DNA of 64,000 nucleotides from Nonomuraea candida (GTDB lineage: Bacteria; Actinomycetota; Actinomycetes; Streptosporangiales; Streptosporangiaceae). Within the stretch, counting starts at the first letter, position 1, and each line of letters opens with the position of its first letter. This document shows, piece by piece, positions 24,232 to 32,185 of the stretch. The position numbers and the translations under genes were made by a program. Location of the stretch: assembly GCF_000725485.1 (NCBI RefSeq), contig NZ_JOAG01000010.1, forward strand, positions 186,001 to 250,000, in the 5' to 3' direction. The notes beneath the pieces were generated by a model that was not told the origin of the DNA, ran no database searches, and saw only the letters and a list, made by a program, of their open reading frames with translations.

Positions 24232-25305
24232 ATGGCGCTGTCACCGCTCGATGACCACCCCGTGCACCAGGCCGCCCAGGTCATGCGGCACGTGACCACC
24301 GGAGACCGCAACTTCTACGACCGCTACTACTTCAACTGCCACGCCGCCTCCGACGAGCTCATGCTGATCGTCGGCCTCGGCCAGTACCCCAACCTGGGCG
24401 TCACCGACGCCTTCGCCTGCGTGCGCACCCAGGAGCTGCACCGCGTCGTCCGGGCCTCGCGCGAGCTGGGCGCCGACCGGATGGACACCCGGATCGGCCC
24501 CTTCCGGGTCGAGGTGCTCGAAGGACTCAAACGGCTCAGGGTGGTGCTGGAGCCCAACGAGCACGGCCTGTCGTTCGACCTCCTGTGGGAGGGCACGATC
24601 CCGGTCGTGCTGGAGCCGCGGCACTTCCTGCGGTGGCAGGAGCGGGTGGTGTTCGACTCTGTACGGATGGCGCAGACCGGCCGGTGGACGGGGCACATCA
24701 CGATCGGCGAGACGGAGATCCCCGTCACCCCCGACCGCTGGATGGGCACCAGGGACCGCTCCTGGGGCATCAGGCCGGTTGGCGAGCCCGAGCCGCCCGG
24801 GATCCAGGCCAAGAACCCCGGGACGTTCTACTGGCTCTACGCGCCGATGCGCTTCGACGACCACGCCGTGCTCTGCATCGTGCAGGAGGACGAGCAGGGG
24901 CGCAGGCTGCTGGAGGAGGCGGTGCGCGTGTGGCCGGACGGGCGGGAGGAGTATCTCGGCAGACCGGAGTACCGCCCGGTCTACGCCCCCGGCACCCGCG
25001 ACGTCACCGAGGCCGTGATCGCGTTCGCGCCTCCCGGCGGCAAGCCGTTCGACGTGCGCTGCACGCCGCTGCTGCCGGTGCACCTCATGGTCGGCACCGG
25101 CTACGGGCTGGAGCAGGAGTGGCGGCATGGGATGTACCAGGGTCCCGGGCCGGTCGTGCAGGGTGTTACGTACCGGCTGCCCGACGACGCCGCCAGGATG
25201 TGGGGCCTGGTGGACGCCGTCGGGCGCTTCGAGTACGACGGGCTCGTCGGCCATGGTCTCTTCGAGTACTGGGCACTCGGACCGCACCCGTCGTTCGCCG
25301 GGTGA
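24232..25305 (+). CDS. Unknown protein, possibly AttH/CrtC-like double-barrel fold
   Basis: 357 residues with no signal peptide or membrane segment. Visible motifs include FYDRYYFNCHAASDELMLIV near the N-terminus, GLKRLRVVLEPNEHGLSFDL, and TRDRSWGIRPVG and FYWLYAPMRFDDH in the middle. The two-part pattern, a Trp/Tyr-rich beta-barrel repeated with SWGxR in the centre, resembles lipocalin-like AttH/CrtC hydratases and tocopherol-cyclase-like proteins. That assignment is inference from motif feel only. No neighbour indicates a pathway. The start is set by the leaderless promoter just upstream. Confidence 0.6.
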   Translation: MALSPLDDHPVHQAAQVMRHVTTGDRNFYDRYYFNCHAASDELMLIVGLGQYPNLGVTDAFACVRTQELHRVVRASRELGADRMDTRIGPFRVEVLEGLKRLRVVLEPNEHGLSFDLLWEGTIPVVLEPRHFLRWQERVVFDSVRMAQTGRWTGHITIGETEIPVTPDRWMGTRDRSWGIRPVGEPEPPGIQAKNPGTFYWLYAPMRFDDHAVLCIVQEDEQGRRLLEEAVRVWPDGREEYLGRPEYRPVYAPGTRDVTEAVIAFAPPGGKPFDVRCTPLLPVHLMVGTGYGLEQEWRHGMYQGPGPVVQGVTYRLPDDAARMWGLVDAVGRFEYDGLVGHGLFEYWALGPHPSFAG

Positions 25306-25339
25306 TCCGGCATTCCACGAGCCGCCTTGGCGGTCGCGG

Positions 25340-25873
25340 CTACTCCGGCTTTTCGCAGACCACCTTGGCGGTCTTGGCCCAGCCCTCGACCGGGGCCGCC
25401 GCCTCGCCCGTCTCCGTGGGCAGAGCCGGCAGGGCCGGCATCGCCTTCACCACGTCACCGGGGGCGAGCTTCTCGATCTCCTCCGGCGTCAGCTTCCGGG
25501 TCTCCGCCGGGGCCACCTTCTCCAGCTTGCCGATCTTGCCGAGCTTCTCGAGCTCCTCCGGCGAGAGCGGCCTGATCTTGACCGCCTCGGGCGCCTCACC
25601 CTCGGGAAGCGCCGGCGCGGCCTCGCCCTCGGGAAGGGCCGGCGTGACGTGCGCGTCCGAGCCGATCCGCGCCACCTTGCCCTCGCGCCGGACCACGACG
25701 CCCTTCTCAGCGGGCAGCGCCTTGACCAGCTCGACCGTCCTGCCGTCGCTGGTCGTGCAGGTCACCTTGGTGTCCTCGGCGGGGGCGGGCCCGTCGGCCA
25801 GGGCGGAGCCGGCCAGGCCGGTGACGGTGAGCACGGCGACCGCGCCGAGCACCGCGAGACGTCGTTTGAACAT
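25340..25873 (-). CDS. Secreted acidic/Lys-rich protein of unknown function
   Basis: 177 residues with a signal peptide (basic MFKRR, hydrophobic LAVLGAVAVLTVTGLAG, cleavage near ALA-DG). The mature part has two cysteines (CTTSDGRTVELV and a C-terminal VVCEKPE) that could form one disulfide. It also has duplicated segments: TPALPEGEA/PALPEGEA and repeated LSPEELEKL/LTPEEIEKL helices. Unrecognised family. A good GAGGAG site precedes the ATG. It is divergent from a two-component system whose probable binding sites lie between them, so it may be a target of that system. Confidence 0.65.
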   Translation of the reverse strand: MFKRRLAVLGAVAVLTVTGLAGSALADGPAPAEDTKVTCTTSDGRTVELVKALPAEKGVVVRREGKVARIGSDAHVTPALPEGEAAPALPEGEAPEAVKIRPLSPEELEKLGKIGKLEKVAPAETRKLTPEEIEKLAPGDVVKAMPALPALPTETGEAAAPVEGWAKTAKVVCEKPE

Positions 25874-25926
25874 GGAATCTCCTCGAACGGGGACGATCTG
25901 ACGCCTCAGAGCGTGGCCCGGCGTAC

Positions 25927-25974
25927 CTGAAGCGATCCTGAAGAGGGCATAAACGATCTTCAGCTTCGCTTTAG
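25927..25974. promoter_or_regulatory. Two opposed tandem half-site pairs, probable response-regulator box
   Basis: CTGAAG occurs at 25927 and 25938, 11 bp apart. The inverse form CTTCAG/CTTTAG occurs at 25958 and 25969, also 11 bp apart. Direct repeats one helical turn apart are the classic binding pattern of OmpR/PhoB-type regulators. The box lies between the secreted-protein gene and the OmpR-type regulator gene at 25999 and could control both. Confidence 0.6.
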
Positions 25975-25998
25975 GTGCTCTGAGGCAGGCTGGACGGC

Positions 25999-26670
25999 GT
26001 GCGAGTGTTACTGGTGGAGGACGAGCAGCGGCTGGCCGACCTGATCAAGGGCGGGCTGGCAGGCGAGGGCTTCGCGGTGGACGTCGCCCACGACGGGCGC
26101 GACGGGTTGTGGCTGGCCACCGAGAACACCTATGACGTGATCGTCCTTGACGTGATGCTGCCCAGGCTGAACGGCTACGCGATCTGCTCCCGGCTGCGCG
26201 AGGCCGGCGACTGGACGCCGATCATGATGCTCACCGCCAAGGACGGCATCTACGACGAGGCCGAGGCCCTGGACAACGGGGCCGACGACTATCTGGCCAA
26301 GCCGTTCTCCTACGTCGTGCTGCTGGCCAGGCTGCGGGCGCTGGTGCGGCGGGGCGGGCGCGAGCGGCCGGTGTCGATCACCGTGGGCGACCTCGTGATC
26401 GATCCGGCCGGGCTGCGCTGCCGCAGGGGCGAGGCGGAGATCGCGCTGACGCCGAAGGAGTTCGCGGTGCTGCACGCGCTGGCGCGGCGGCCCGGGGAGG
26501 TGGTCTCCAAGAGCGAGCTGCTGGCCCAGGCGTGGGACTTCTCCTACGACGGCGATCCGAACATCGTCGAGGTCTACATCAGCGCCCTGCGCCGCAAGAT
26601 CGACGTGCCCTTCGGCAGGACGACGCTCATGACCGTCCGCGGGGCCGGATACCGCCTGGAAGCGGCATGA
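25999..26670 (+). CDS. OmpR/PhoB-family response regulator
   Basis: 223 residues: receiver domain 1-115 with acidic pocket LLVEDEQ, phosphoacceptor in VIVLDVMLPRLNG, the Thr in MLTAKD and Lys in YLAKPFSYV. A C-terminal winged helix follows (LTPKEFAVLHALARRPGEVV, and VEVYISALRRKID). GTG start with no ribosome site, possibly leaderless. It pairs with the histidine kinase 43 bp downstream and probably autoregulates through the box at 25927-25974. Confidence 0.93.
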   Translation: MRVLLVEDEQRLADLIKGGLAGEGFAVDVAHDGRDGLWLATENTYDVIVLDVMLPRLNGYAICSRLREAGDWTPIMMLTAKDGIYDEAEALDNGADDYLAKPFSYVVLLARLRALVRRGGRERPVSITVGDLVIDPAGLRCRRGEAEIALTPKEFAVLHALARRPGEVVSKSELLAQAWDFSYDGDPNIVEVYISALRRKIDVPFGRTTLMTVRGAGYRLEAA

Positions 26671-26713
26671 GACGGCGCGGGGGTCGCGGGCAGCGGCTCG
26701 GGAGGGAGGGCGC

Positions 26714-28174
26714 GTGAGGCGGGCGGAGGGGTGGGCCGGGCTGTCGTCGGTGCGGTGGCGGGCGACGGCGGCGGCCACGCTCGTGGTGGCGCTGGCCCTG
26801 GGGGTCGCGGCCCTGGTGCTGGTCGCGGTGCTGCGCGGCAGCCTGGTGGACAGCGCGGACGCCGAGGCGGCCAGGAAGGCCACGGCGGCGGTGCCGTACG
26901 CGGAGACGTTGCAGCTCAAGCCCGTGACGCCCGTCGAGCGGACCGACGGGAAGGCCGACGGGAAGGCCGACGGGAAGCCCGGCGAGAAGCCCGACCCGAC
27001 GGCCGGCGAGAAGACCGGCGGGAAGACCGGCGGTGAGCCCGGGAAGAAGACCGGCGGGGAGGAGGCCGTCGCGGCGCCGGTGGAGGTCGTGCCCGCGCGG
27101 CCCGCCGGGGCCGTGCAGGGCGAGGTGCGCCTGCGCGACGGCACGATGGCGCGGCTGGCCGACCCGGACCTGCTGGTCACGAAGAAGGCCGCGACGGCGC
27201 CGGCGTGGGCGGAGCCGGGTCAGTACGCGGTCGCGGCCATCGAGGTGGCCACCGTCGACGGCCCCGCCATGGTGTGGTCGCGGGTCTCGCTGGAGGGCGC
27301 GGAGCAGGCGCTGCAGACCCTGTACGGCGTGCTGCTGCCCGGCGTGCCCGCGCTGCTGGCCGTGGTGGCCGGGATGACGTGGCTCTCGGTGAACAGGGCG
27401 CTCGACCCGGTGGCCGCGATCCGCGCCAAGGTCGCCGACATCACGGCCCGCGACCTGGGGCAGCGCGTGCCCGTGCCGCGTTCGAAGGACGAGATCGCCG
27501 CGCTGGCGACCACCGTCAACGGCACCCTCGACCGGCTGGAGACGGCCGTGGAGCGGCACAAGCGGTTCGTCGCCGACGCCGCGCACGAGCTGCGCAGCCC
27601 CATCGCGACCCTGCGGGCCCGGCTGGAGCTGGCCGCGCCCAGCGAGCTGACCAAGGAGGCGCTGGCCGACGTCGAACGCCTCCAGTCCCTGGCCGCCGAC
27701 CTGCTCATGCTGGCCAAGCTGGACGCGGGCGAGCCGCTGCGGGCCGCCGAGCTGGACCTGGGGCAGGTGGCGGCCGAGGCGGCGCTGCGCGCCCGGCGGC
27801 GGCCCGAGGTGCGGGTGGAGCTGGACGTCGAGCCGGACGTGGTGATGCACGGGTCGAACGCGCATCTCGACCGGCTGGTGACGAACCTGGTCGACAACGC
27901 CGTGCGGCACGCCGCCTCCACCGTACGGGTGCGCGTGGCGGCCGAGGAGGGCGCGGCCGTGCTGAAGGTGCGCGACGACGGGCCGGGGATCCCGCCCGGC
28001 CAGCGGGAGGCCGTGTTCGACCGCTTCACCCGGCTGGACGAGGCGCGGGCCAGGGACGCGGGCGGGGCCGGGCTCGGGCTGCCCATCGCCCGCGACATCG
28101 CGCACCTGCACGACGGCTCACTCGTGTACGCCGGCGCCGGGTTCGTGGCCCGTTTCCCGTTGCGGGAGGGTTAG
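26714..28174 (+). CDS. Sensor histidine kinase with low-complexity sensor loop
   Basis: 486 residues. Membrane segments near 20-45 and 215-235 flank an extracytoplasmic sensor of about 165 residues. This contains an unusual Lys/Gly/Asp/Thr-rich stretch (75-115) of DGKA and GEKTGGKTGG-type repeats. HAMP (NRALDPVAAIRAKVADIT), HisKA (DAAHELRSPIATLRARLEL, phospho-His) and HATPase_c (NLVDNAVRHA, VRDDGPGIP, GAGLGLPIA) follow. GTG start with GGGAGGGAGGG. Its 3' end overlaps the convergent GNAT gene by 57 bp. Confidence 0.92.
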   Translation: MRRAEGWAGLSSVRWRATAAATLVVALALGVAALVLVAVLRGSLVDSADAEAARKATAAVPYAETLQLKPVTPVERTDGKADGKADGKPGEKPDPTAGEKTGGKTGGEPGKKTGGEEAVAAPVEVVPARPAGAVQGEVRLRDGTMARLADPDLLVTKKAATAPAWAEPGQYAVAAIEVATVDGPAMVWSRVSLEGAEQALQTLYGVLLPGVPALLAVVAGMTWLSVNRALDPVAAIRAKVADITARDLGQRVPVPRSKDEIAALATTVNGTLDRLETAVERHKRFVADAAHELRSPIATLRARLELAAPSELTKEALADVERLQSLAADLLMLAKLDAGEPLRAAELDLGQVAAEAALRARRRPEVRVELDVEPDVVMHGSNAHLDRLVTNLVDNAVRHAASTVRVRVAAEEGAAVLKVRDDGPGIPPGQREAVFDRFTRLDEARARDAGGAGLGLPIARDIAHLHDGSLVYAGAGFVARFPLREG

Positions 28175-29215
28175 GGCGTAGACGGTGCTGCGTCTGGTGA
28201 CGGTGAAGCCGGCCCGGGCGTAGACGCCGACGGCTCCCGTGGGGTTGTCGGGGTCGACGGTGAGCCCGGCGCGTTCGTACCCCTCCTCGGCGAGGGCGGC
28301 CAGCGCCCGCGCGACCAGCGCGCCCGCGACCCCTCTGCCGCGCCACTCCTTCAGCGTGCCGACGATGCGGATCCAGGCCAGGCGCACGCCGTCGCGGGCG
28401 CCGCGGGCCCCGGAGGAGTGCGTGATCAGCACGCCGACCGCCCGGCCCCGCGCCAGCGCCACGAACGAGCACTCCGGGCGGAAGCCCGCCGGGCCGGTGA
28501 CGTGGACCGCCCAGCTCGCGGGGGTGTGCGGCACGGTGCCCCAGTGGTCGCGGAACGACTCGTTGCGCACGTGGCGGGCCCCGCCGTCCAGCTCGGGAGA
28601 CCAGGCCACGATGGACACACCCGGCGGCGTCGCGATCGCGGGCAGGTCGGGCGGCGTGCCTGGTGGTGCCGTGGTCTCGGGCAGGCCGGGGGAAACGCCG
28701 GGGGTTCCGGTCCCGGGCGGGGCGATGGGCGCGTCTGGTGGCGTGCCGGTGGGCAGGCTCCGCTCCATGTCGGCGAAGCTGCGCACGGGGGTGAACCCGG
28801 CGGCGCGGGCCAGCGCCGCGATGCCGGGATTGCCGTCGTACGCCCACAGATGCACCTCCACCGGCACGCCGGGGAACGCCTTCTCCCCGAGCCGGGGCGC
28901 CGCCGCGACGGCCCAGTCCACGACGTGGCGGCCGAGCCCGCGCCTGCGGTAGGCCGGGTGCACCCCGCCCCACAGGCGCATGATGTGCACGCCGCCCTCC
29001 GCGGACTGCCTGGCGGGCAGGTGGCCGAACGCGATGACGCGGTCGCCGTCCCTGGCCGCGAGCGTGCCCTCCGCCAGGTCGAGCAGCGGGCTGGACAGCC
29101 GTTCGGCCAGGTCGCCCGCGTCGAAGACCTCGCCGGCGCGGTCGGCGGCCTCCACCTCGGCCCAGAACTCGGCCAGCCGGCCGGCGTCCTCACGCGTGAG
29201 CGGTCCCCATTCCAT
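28118..29215 (-). CDS. Tandem-domain GNAT acetyltransferase
   Basis: 365 residues with two GNAT folds. The first (1-150) shows YRRRGLGRHVVDWAV, the acetyl-CoA loop. The second (210-365) shows EWRGRGVAGALVARALAALAEEGY and GVYARAGFTVTRRSTVYAL. A Pro/Thr/Gly-rich linker (165-205) joins them. Tandem GNATs of this type include mycothiol synthase-like and aminoglycoside-modifying proteins; the substrate here is unknown. Its last 19 codons lie opposite the 3' end of the histidine kinase gene. If the true stop were earlier there would be no overlap, but no other in-frame stop exists. Confidence 0.85.
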   Translation of the reverse strand: MEWGPLTREDAGRLAEFWAEVEAADRAGEVFDAGDLAERLSSPLLDLAEGTLAARDGDRVIAFGHLPARQSAEGGVHIMRLWGGVHPAYRRRGLGRHVVDWAVAAAPRLGEKAFPGVPVEVHLWAYDGNPGIAALARAAGFTPVRSFADMERSLPTGTPPDAPIAPPGTGTPGVSPGLPETTAPPGTPPDLPAIATPPGVSIVAWSPELDGGARHVRNESFRDHWGTVPHTPASWAVHVTGPAGFRPECSFVALARGRAVGVLITHSSGARGARDGVRLAWIRIVGTLKEWRGRGVAGALVARALAALAEEGYERAGLTVDPDNPTGAVGVYARAGFTVTRRSTVYALTLPQRETGHEPGAGVHE

Positions 29216-29252
29216 GCCCGCAGCCTAGGCGAGCCGTTTCGGGCGTCCCCGG

Positions 29253-30047
29253 TCAGGCGTCGAGTTGCAGGAAGGCGCGGGCGATGGCCTGGCGGCAGAC
29301 GTCCTCGGGGTAGGGGAAGTGCTTGATCAGGTCGCGCAGCCCCTCCACGTGGGCGCGCTTGGCCAGCTCGGCCACCAGGGCCAGCTCCTCGTGCTGGGCC
29401 AGCGCGTACGCCCGGTCCACCACCGCGCCGTGCCCCGGCACGATCACCGGCTCGGGCATCTCCGCCAGCATCCGCGCCGTGGTGCCGGGCCAGTCCAGCG
29501 GGTACGAGTCGCCGAACGCGGGCGGCGCCCCCTCCTCCACCAGGTCACCGGCGAACACCACGCCCGCGTCCGGCACGTGCGCCACCACGTCGTTACTGCT
29601 GTGACCGAGCCCGAAGTGCCGCAGGTGCACGATGCGCCCGCCGATGTCCAGGCTGGCGGCGACCGTGAAGGTGTGGTCGGGCGGCACGATCGCCACCTCC
29701 TCCAGCTCCTCGCGCCGCTCGGGGCGCTGCTCGATCAGGCCGGTACGGTGCAGCTCGCCGTACGTCTCGATCTCCTCGGCGCATCGGGCGTGGCCCCAGA
29801 TCTCGGCGCCGCCGAAGAGGGCGTTGCCGAAGTAGTGGTCGAAGTGGGAGTGGCTGTTGACCACCGTCCAGGGGAAGGCGGTGACCGTCCTGATCGCCTC
29901 GATGAGGTCGGCGGCCTCCCGGTGCGAGCCCCGCGTGTCGAGCACCAGGCAGTGCCCGTCGCCCACGATCAGGCCGGTGTTGACGTCGAACGACCGATGG
30001 CGCCGGACATAGACCCGGTCGCCGACCTCCTGCCACTGCTCGTTCAT
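29253..30047 (-). CDS. MBL-fold metallo-hydrolase
   Basis: 264-residue metallo-beta-lactamase-fold protein with the zinc motif HSHFDH, later His in LRHFGLGHSSNDVV and Asp in VVFAGDLVEEG, and a last His in IVPGHGAVVDRAY. No signal peptide. Substrate unknown: members include lactamases, glyoxalase II and lactonases. The protein opens MNEQWQEVGDRVYVRRH, a common start in the subfamily of cytosolic hydrolases. Confidence 0.88.
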   Translation of the reverse strand: MNEQWQEVGDRVYVRRHRSFDVNTGLIVGDGHCLVLDTRGSHREAADLIEAIRTVTAFPWTVVNSHSHFDHYFGNALFGGAEIWGHARCAEEIETYGELHRTGLIEQRPERREELEEVAIVPPDHTFTVAASLDIGGRIVHLRHFGLGHSSNDVVAHVPDAGVVFAGDLVEEGAPPAFGDSYPLDWPGTTARMLAEMPEPVIVPGHGAVVDRAYALAQHEELALVAELAKRAHVEGLRDLIKHFPYPEDVCRQAIARAFLQLDA

Positions 30048-30136
30048 GCCACCGAACCCTACTTTCGGCAGCGATGCCTGGCATATGGCCTCCCCGTCGC
30101 CATGGCCCGATCTCGGCCGGAAGGCGGTCGCGTGCC

Positions 30137-30202
30137 GCTCAGCCCTGAAGGGCGTGCGGCTCAGCCCTGAAGGGCGTGCGGCTCAGCCCTGAAGGGCGTG
30201 CG
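30137..30202. repeat. Three exact tandem copies of a 22-bp unit
   Basis: Identical copies at 30137-30158, 30159-30180 and 30181-30202, core CTCAGCCCTGAAGGGCGTGC, followed by two decayed pieces (CTCAGCACCGG, ATCAGCCGTGG). The last piece contains the stop codon of the response regulator gene that ends at 30224. The unit includes a CCCTGAAGGG inverted repeat. Confidence 0.95.
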
Positions 30203-30223
30203 CTCAGCACCGGAGGGGGCCGA

Positions 30224-30865
30224 TCAGCCGTGGAGGTAGGCCAGGACCGCCAGCACCCGCCTGTGCCCGTCGGCGGCCGGGGGCAGGTCGAGCTTGGCGA
30301 AGATGTTGGCGATGTGCTTGGCCACGGCGGCCTCGGTGACGAACAGCTCACCGGCGATCGAGGCGTTCGTCCGCCCCTCCGCGATCAGGCCGAGCACCTC
30401 CTGCTCGCGCGGGGTGAGCCGGGCCAGGGGGTCGCGCCGCCGCCGCAGGAGCTGGCGCACCACCTCGGGGTCCACGACCGTGCCGCCCGCGGCCACCCGG
30501 TCGAGGGCGTCGACGAACTCGCGTACGTCGCCGATGCGGTCTTTCAGCAGGTAGCCGACGCCGGCCCCGGCGCCCGACTCGAGCAGTTCGGCCGCGTACG
30601 TCTGCTCGACGTACTGGCTGAGCACCAGCACGGCCAGGTCCGGCCGCCGGGCGCGCAGGTGGAGCGCGGCCCGCAGCCCCTCGTCGGAGAAGCCCGGCGG
30701 CATGCGCACGTCGGTCACCACGGCCTCGGGGCGGTGCTCGGCGACGGCCTCGATCAGGGCGGGCGCGTCGCCGACGGAGGCGACGACGGTGTGGCCGAAG
30801 CGTTCGAGCAGCCCGGCCAGGCCCTCGCGGAGCAGGACGGCGTCCTCGGCGATCACCACGCGCAC
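30224..30865 (-). CDS. NarL/LuxR-family response regulator
   Basis: 213 residues: receiver domain (VVIAEDAVLLREGLAGLLE, phosphoacceptor in AVVTDVRMPPG, Lys in GYLLKDRIGD) and LuxR helix-turn-helix (LTPREQEVLGLIAEGRTNASIA, VAKHIANIFAKLDL). Start at 30865 is GTG. It pairs with the HisKA_3 kinase gene upstream, separated by 84 bp of degenerate 17-bp repeats. Confidence 0.93.
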   Translation of the reverse strand: MRVVIAEDAVLLREGLAGLLERFGHTVVASVGDAPALIEAVAEHRPEAVVTDVRMPPGFSDEGLRAALHLRARRPDLAVLVLSQYVEQTYAAELLESGAGAGVGYLLKDRIGDVREFVDALDRVAAGGTVVDPEVVRQLLRRRRDPLARLTPREQEVLGLIAEGRTNASIAGELFVTEAAVAKHIANIFAKLDLPPAADGHRRVLAVLAYLHG

Positions 30866-30883
30866 CGGATCTCCCTCTGGTCT

Positions 30884-30960
30884 GTCATGAGCCCTCGCCT
30901 GTCATCAGCCCTCTGTCATGAGTCCTCGCCCGTCACGAGCCCGCGCCCGTCACGAGCCGG
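30884..30960. repeat. Degenerate 17-bp tandem array between kinase and regulator genes
   Basis: Units of the form GTCAYGAGYCCKCGCCY start at 30884, 30901 (shortened to 14 bp), 30915, 30932 and 30949. The unit at 30949 contains the histidine kinase stop codon (complement of 30950-30952). Copies differ at several positions, so the array is older than the exact 22-bp one nearby. Confidence 0.8.
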
Positions 30961-32116
30961 GGATCTCCACCCGGACGCGGGTCGGGCCGCCGGCCGGGCT
31001 GGACAACGACAGTCTGCCGCCCACCACGGACAGCCGGTCGGCCAGCCCCGTCAGCCCCGTGCCCCGTTCCGGGTCCGCGCCGCCGACGCCGTCGTCGCGC
31101 ACCTCGACGACCAGCGTGCCGCCCTCCATCCGGCCGGTGACGGCGGCCCTGGCGGCCCGGCTGTGCTTGGAGACGTTCGCGAGCGCCTCGGTGACCACGT
31201 AGTACGCGGTCACCTCGACGGGGGCGGGCAGGCGGCCGGGCAGGGCGACGTCCACGTCCACGGGCACGGGCGAGCGGCCGGCGACGTCGCGTACCGCCGC
31301 CGCGAGGCCCCGGTCGGTGAGCACCTGGTTGTGCACGCCCCTGATCAGCTCGCGCAGCTCGGCCAGCGCCCGCTTGGCCTCGTCGTGGGCCTGCCCGACC
31401 AGCCGCGCCGTCTCCGAGTCCGCCGGCAGGTCCAGCCGGGCCATGCCGAGCTTCATGGACAGGGAGACGAGGCGCTGCTGCGCGCCGTCGTGCAGGTCCC
31501 GCTCGATCCTGCGGCGCTCCACCTCGAAGGCATCCACCAACCGCGCCCGCGACCGCAGCACCTCGTGCAGCTCGGAGTCCGGCGGCGCGAGCATCGCGCG
31601 CGCCATCGCCCCTCGCGCGCCGCCCCACGCGGTGATCGTGTACGCGGCCACGGGCAGCAGCAGGACGCCCGCCAGCGACGCCGGCGCGCCGATGAGCGGG
31701 GACACCGGCTCCTGCAGCACCGGGGTCAGGGCCAGGACCAGCGGCCCGGCGATCGTGAACGCCAGCATGAGCAGGTCGATCCACCAGAACGCGAGCACCG
31801 TCATCACCGCCAGCCAGACCTCCCGCCGGCGCCGGTCGGGCGGCTCCGGCACGGGGGCCGGGTCCACCAGGCGCAGCCTGAGGCGTTCGAAGCGGGCGAC
31901 GAGCGGGACGGACAGGGCCAGCGCGGCCAGGCCCGCGACGGCGCCCAGGGCCGGGGTGACGAGCGCGCCGCCGGCGGCGGCCGCGGCCGTGGCCCCGGCG
32001 GCCAGGCCGGGGACGACACTGGCCGCGAGGTACGCCGCGCCGCGCCACGGCCACGAGGAGGCGAGGAACGGCAGCGGGCGCCGGGTCAGGGCTTCCAGCG
32101 CGGTCCTGTTGAGCAC
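30950..32116 (-). CDS. NarL-system sensor histidine kinase (HisKA_3)
   Basis: 388 residues with an N-terminal region of about four to six membrane segments and no large external domain. HisKA_3 (FEVERRRIERDLHDGAQQRL, phospho-His in DLHDG) and a HATPase domain (VTEALANVSKHSRAA, VRDDGVGGADPERGTGLTGL) follow. This matches the DesK/LiaS-like class, which senses membrane state or antibiotics. Cognate regulator is encoded downstream. Its stop lies within the 17-bp repeat array. Confidence 0.92.
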   Translation of the reverse strand: MLNRTALEALTRRPLPFLASSWPWRGAAYLAASVVPGLAAGATAAAAAGGALVTPALGAVAGLAALALSVPLVARFERLRLRLVDPAPVPEPPDRRRREVWLAVMTVLAFWWIDLLMLAFTIAGPLVLALTPVLQEPVSPLIGAPASLAGVLLLPVAAYTITAWGGARGAMARAMLAPPDSELHEVLRSRARLVDAFEVERRRIERDLHDGAQQRLVSLSMKLGMARLDLPADSETARLVGQAHDEAKRALAELRELIRGVHNQVLTDRGLAAAVRDVAGRSPVPVDVDVALPGRLPAPVEVTAYYVVTEALANVSKHSRAARAAVTGRMEGGTLVVEVRDDGVGGADPERGTGLTGLADRLSVVGGRLSLSSPAGGPTRVRVEIPGS

Positions 32117-32185
32117 CTCAGGACCGTATCGGCCGGCCGGAAGGCCGGTCAGTAGTGCTGGGTAGAGCTTTTCCCCGGGGCGCCG

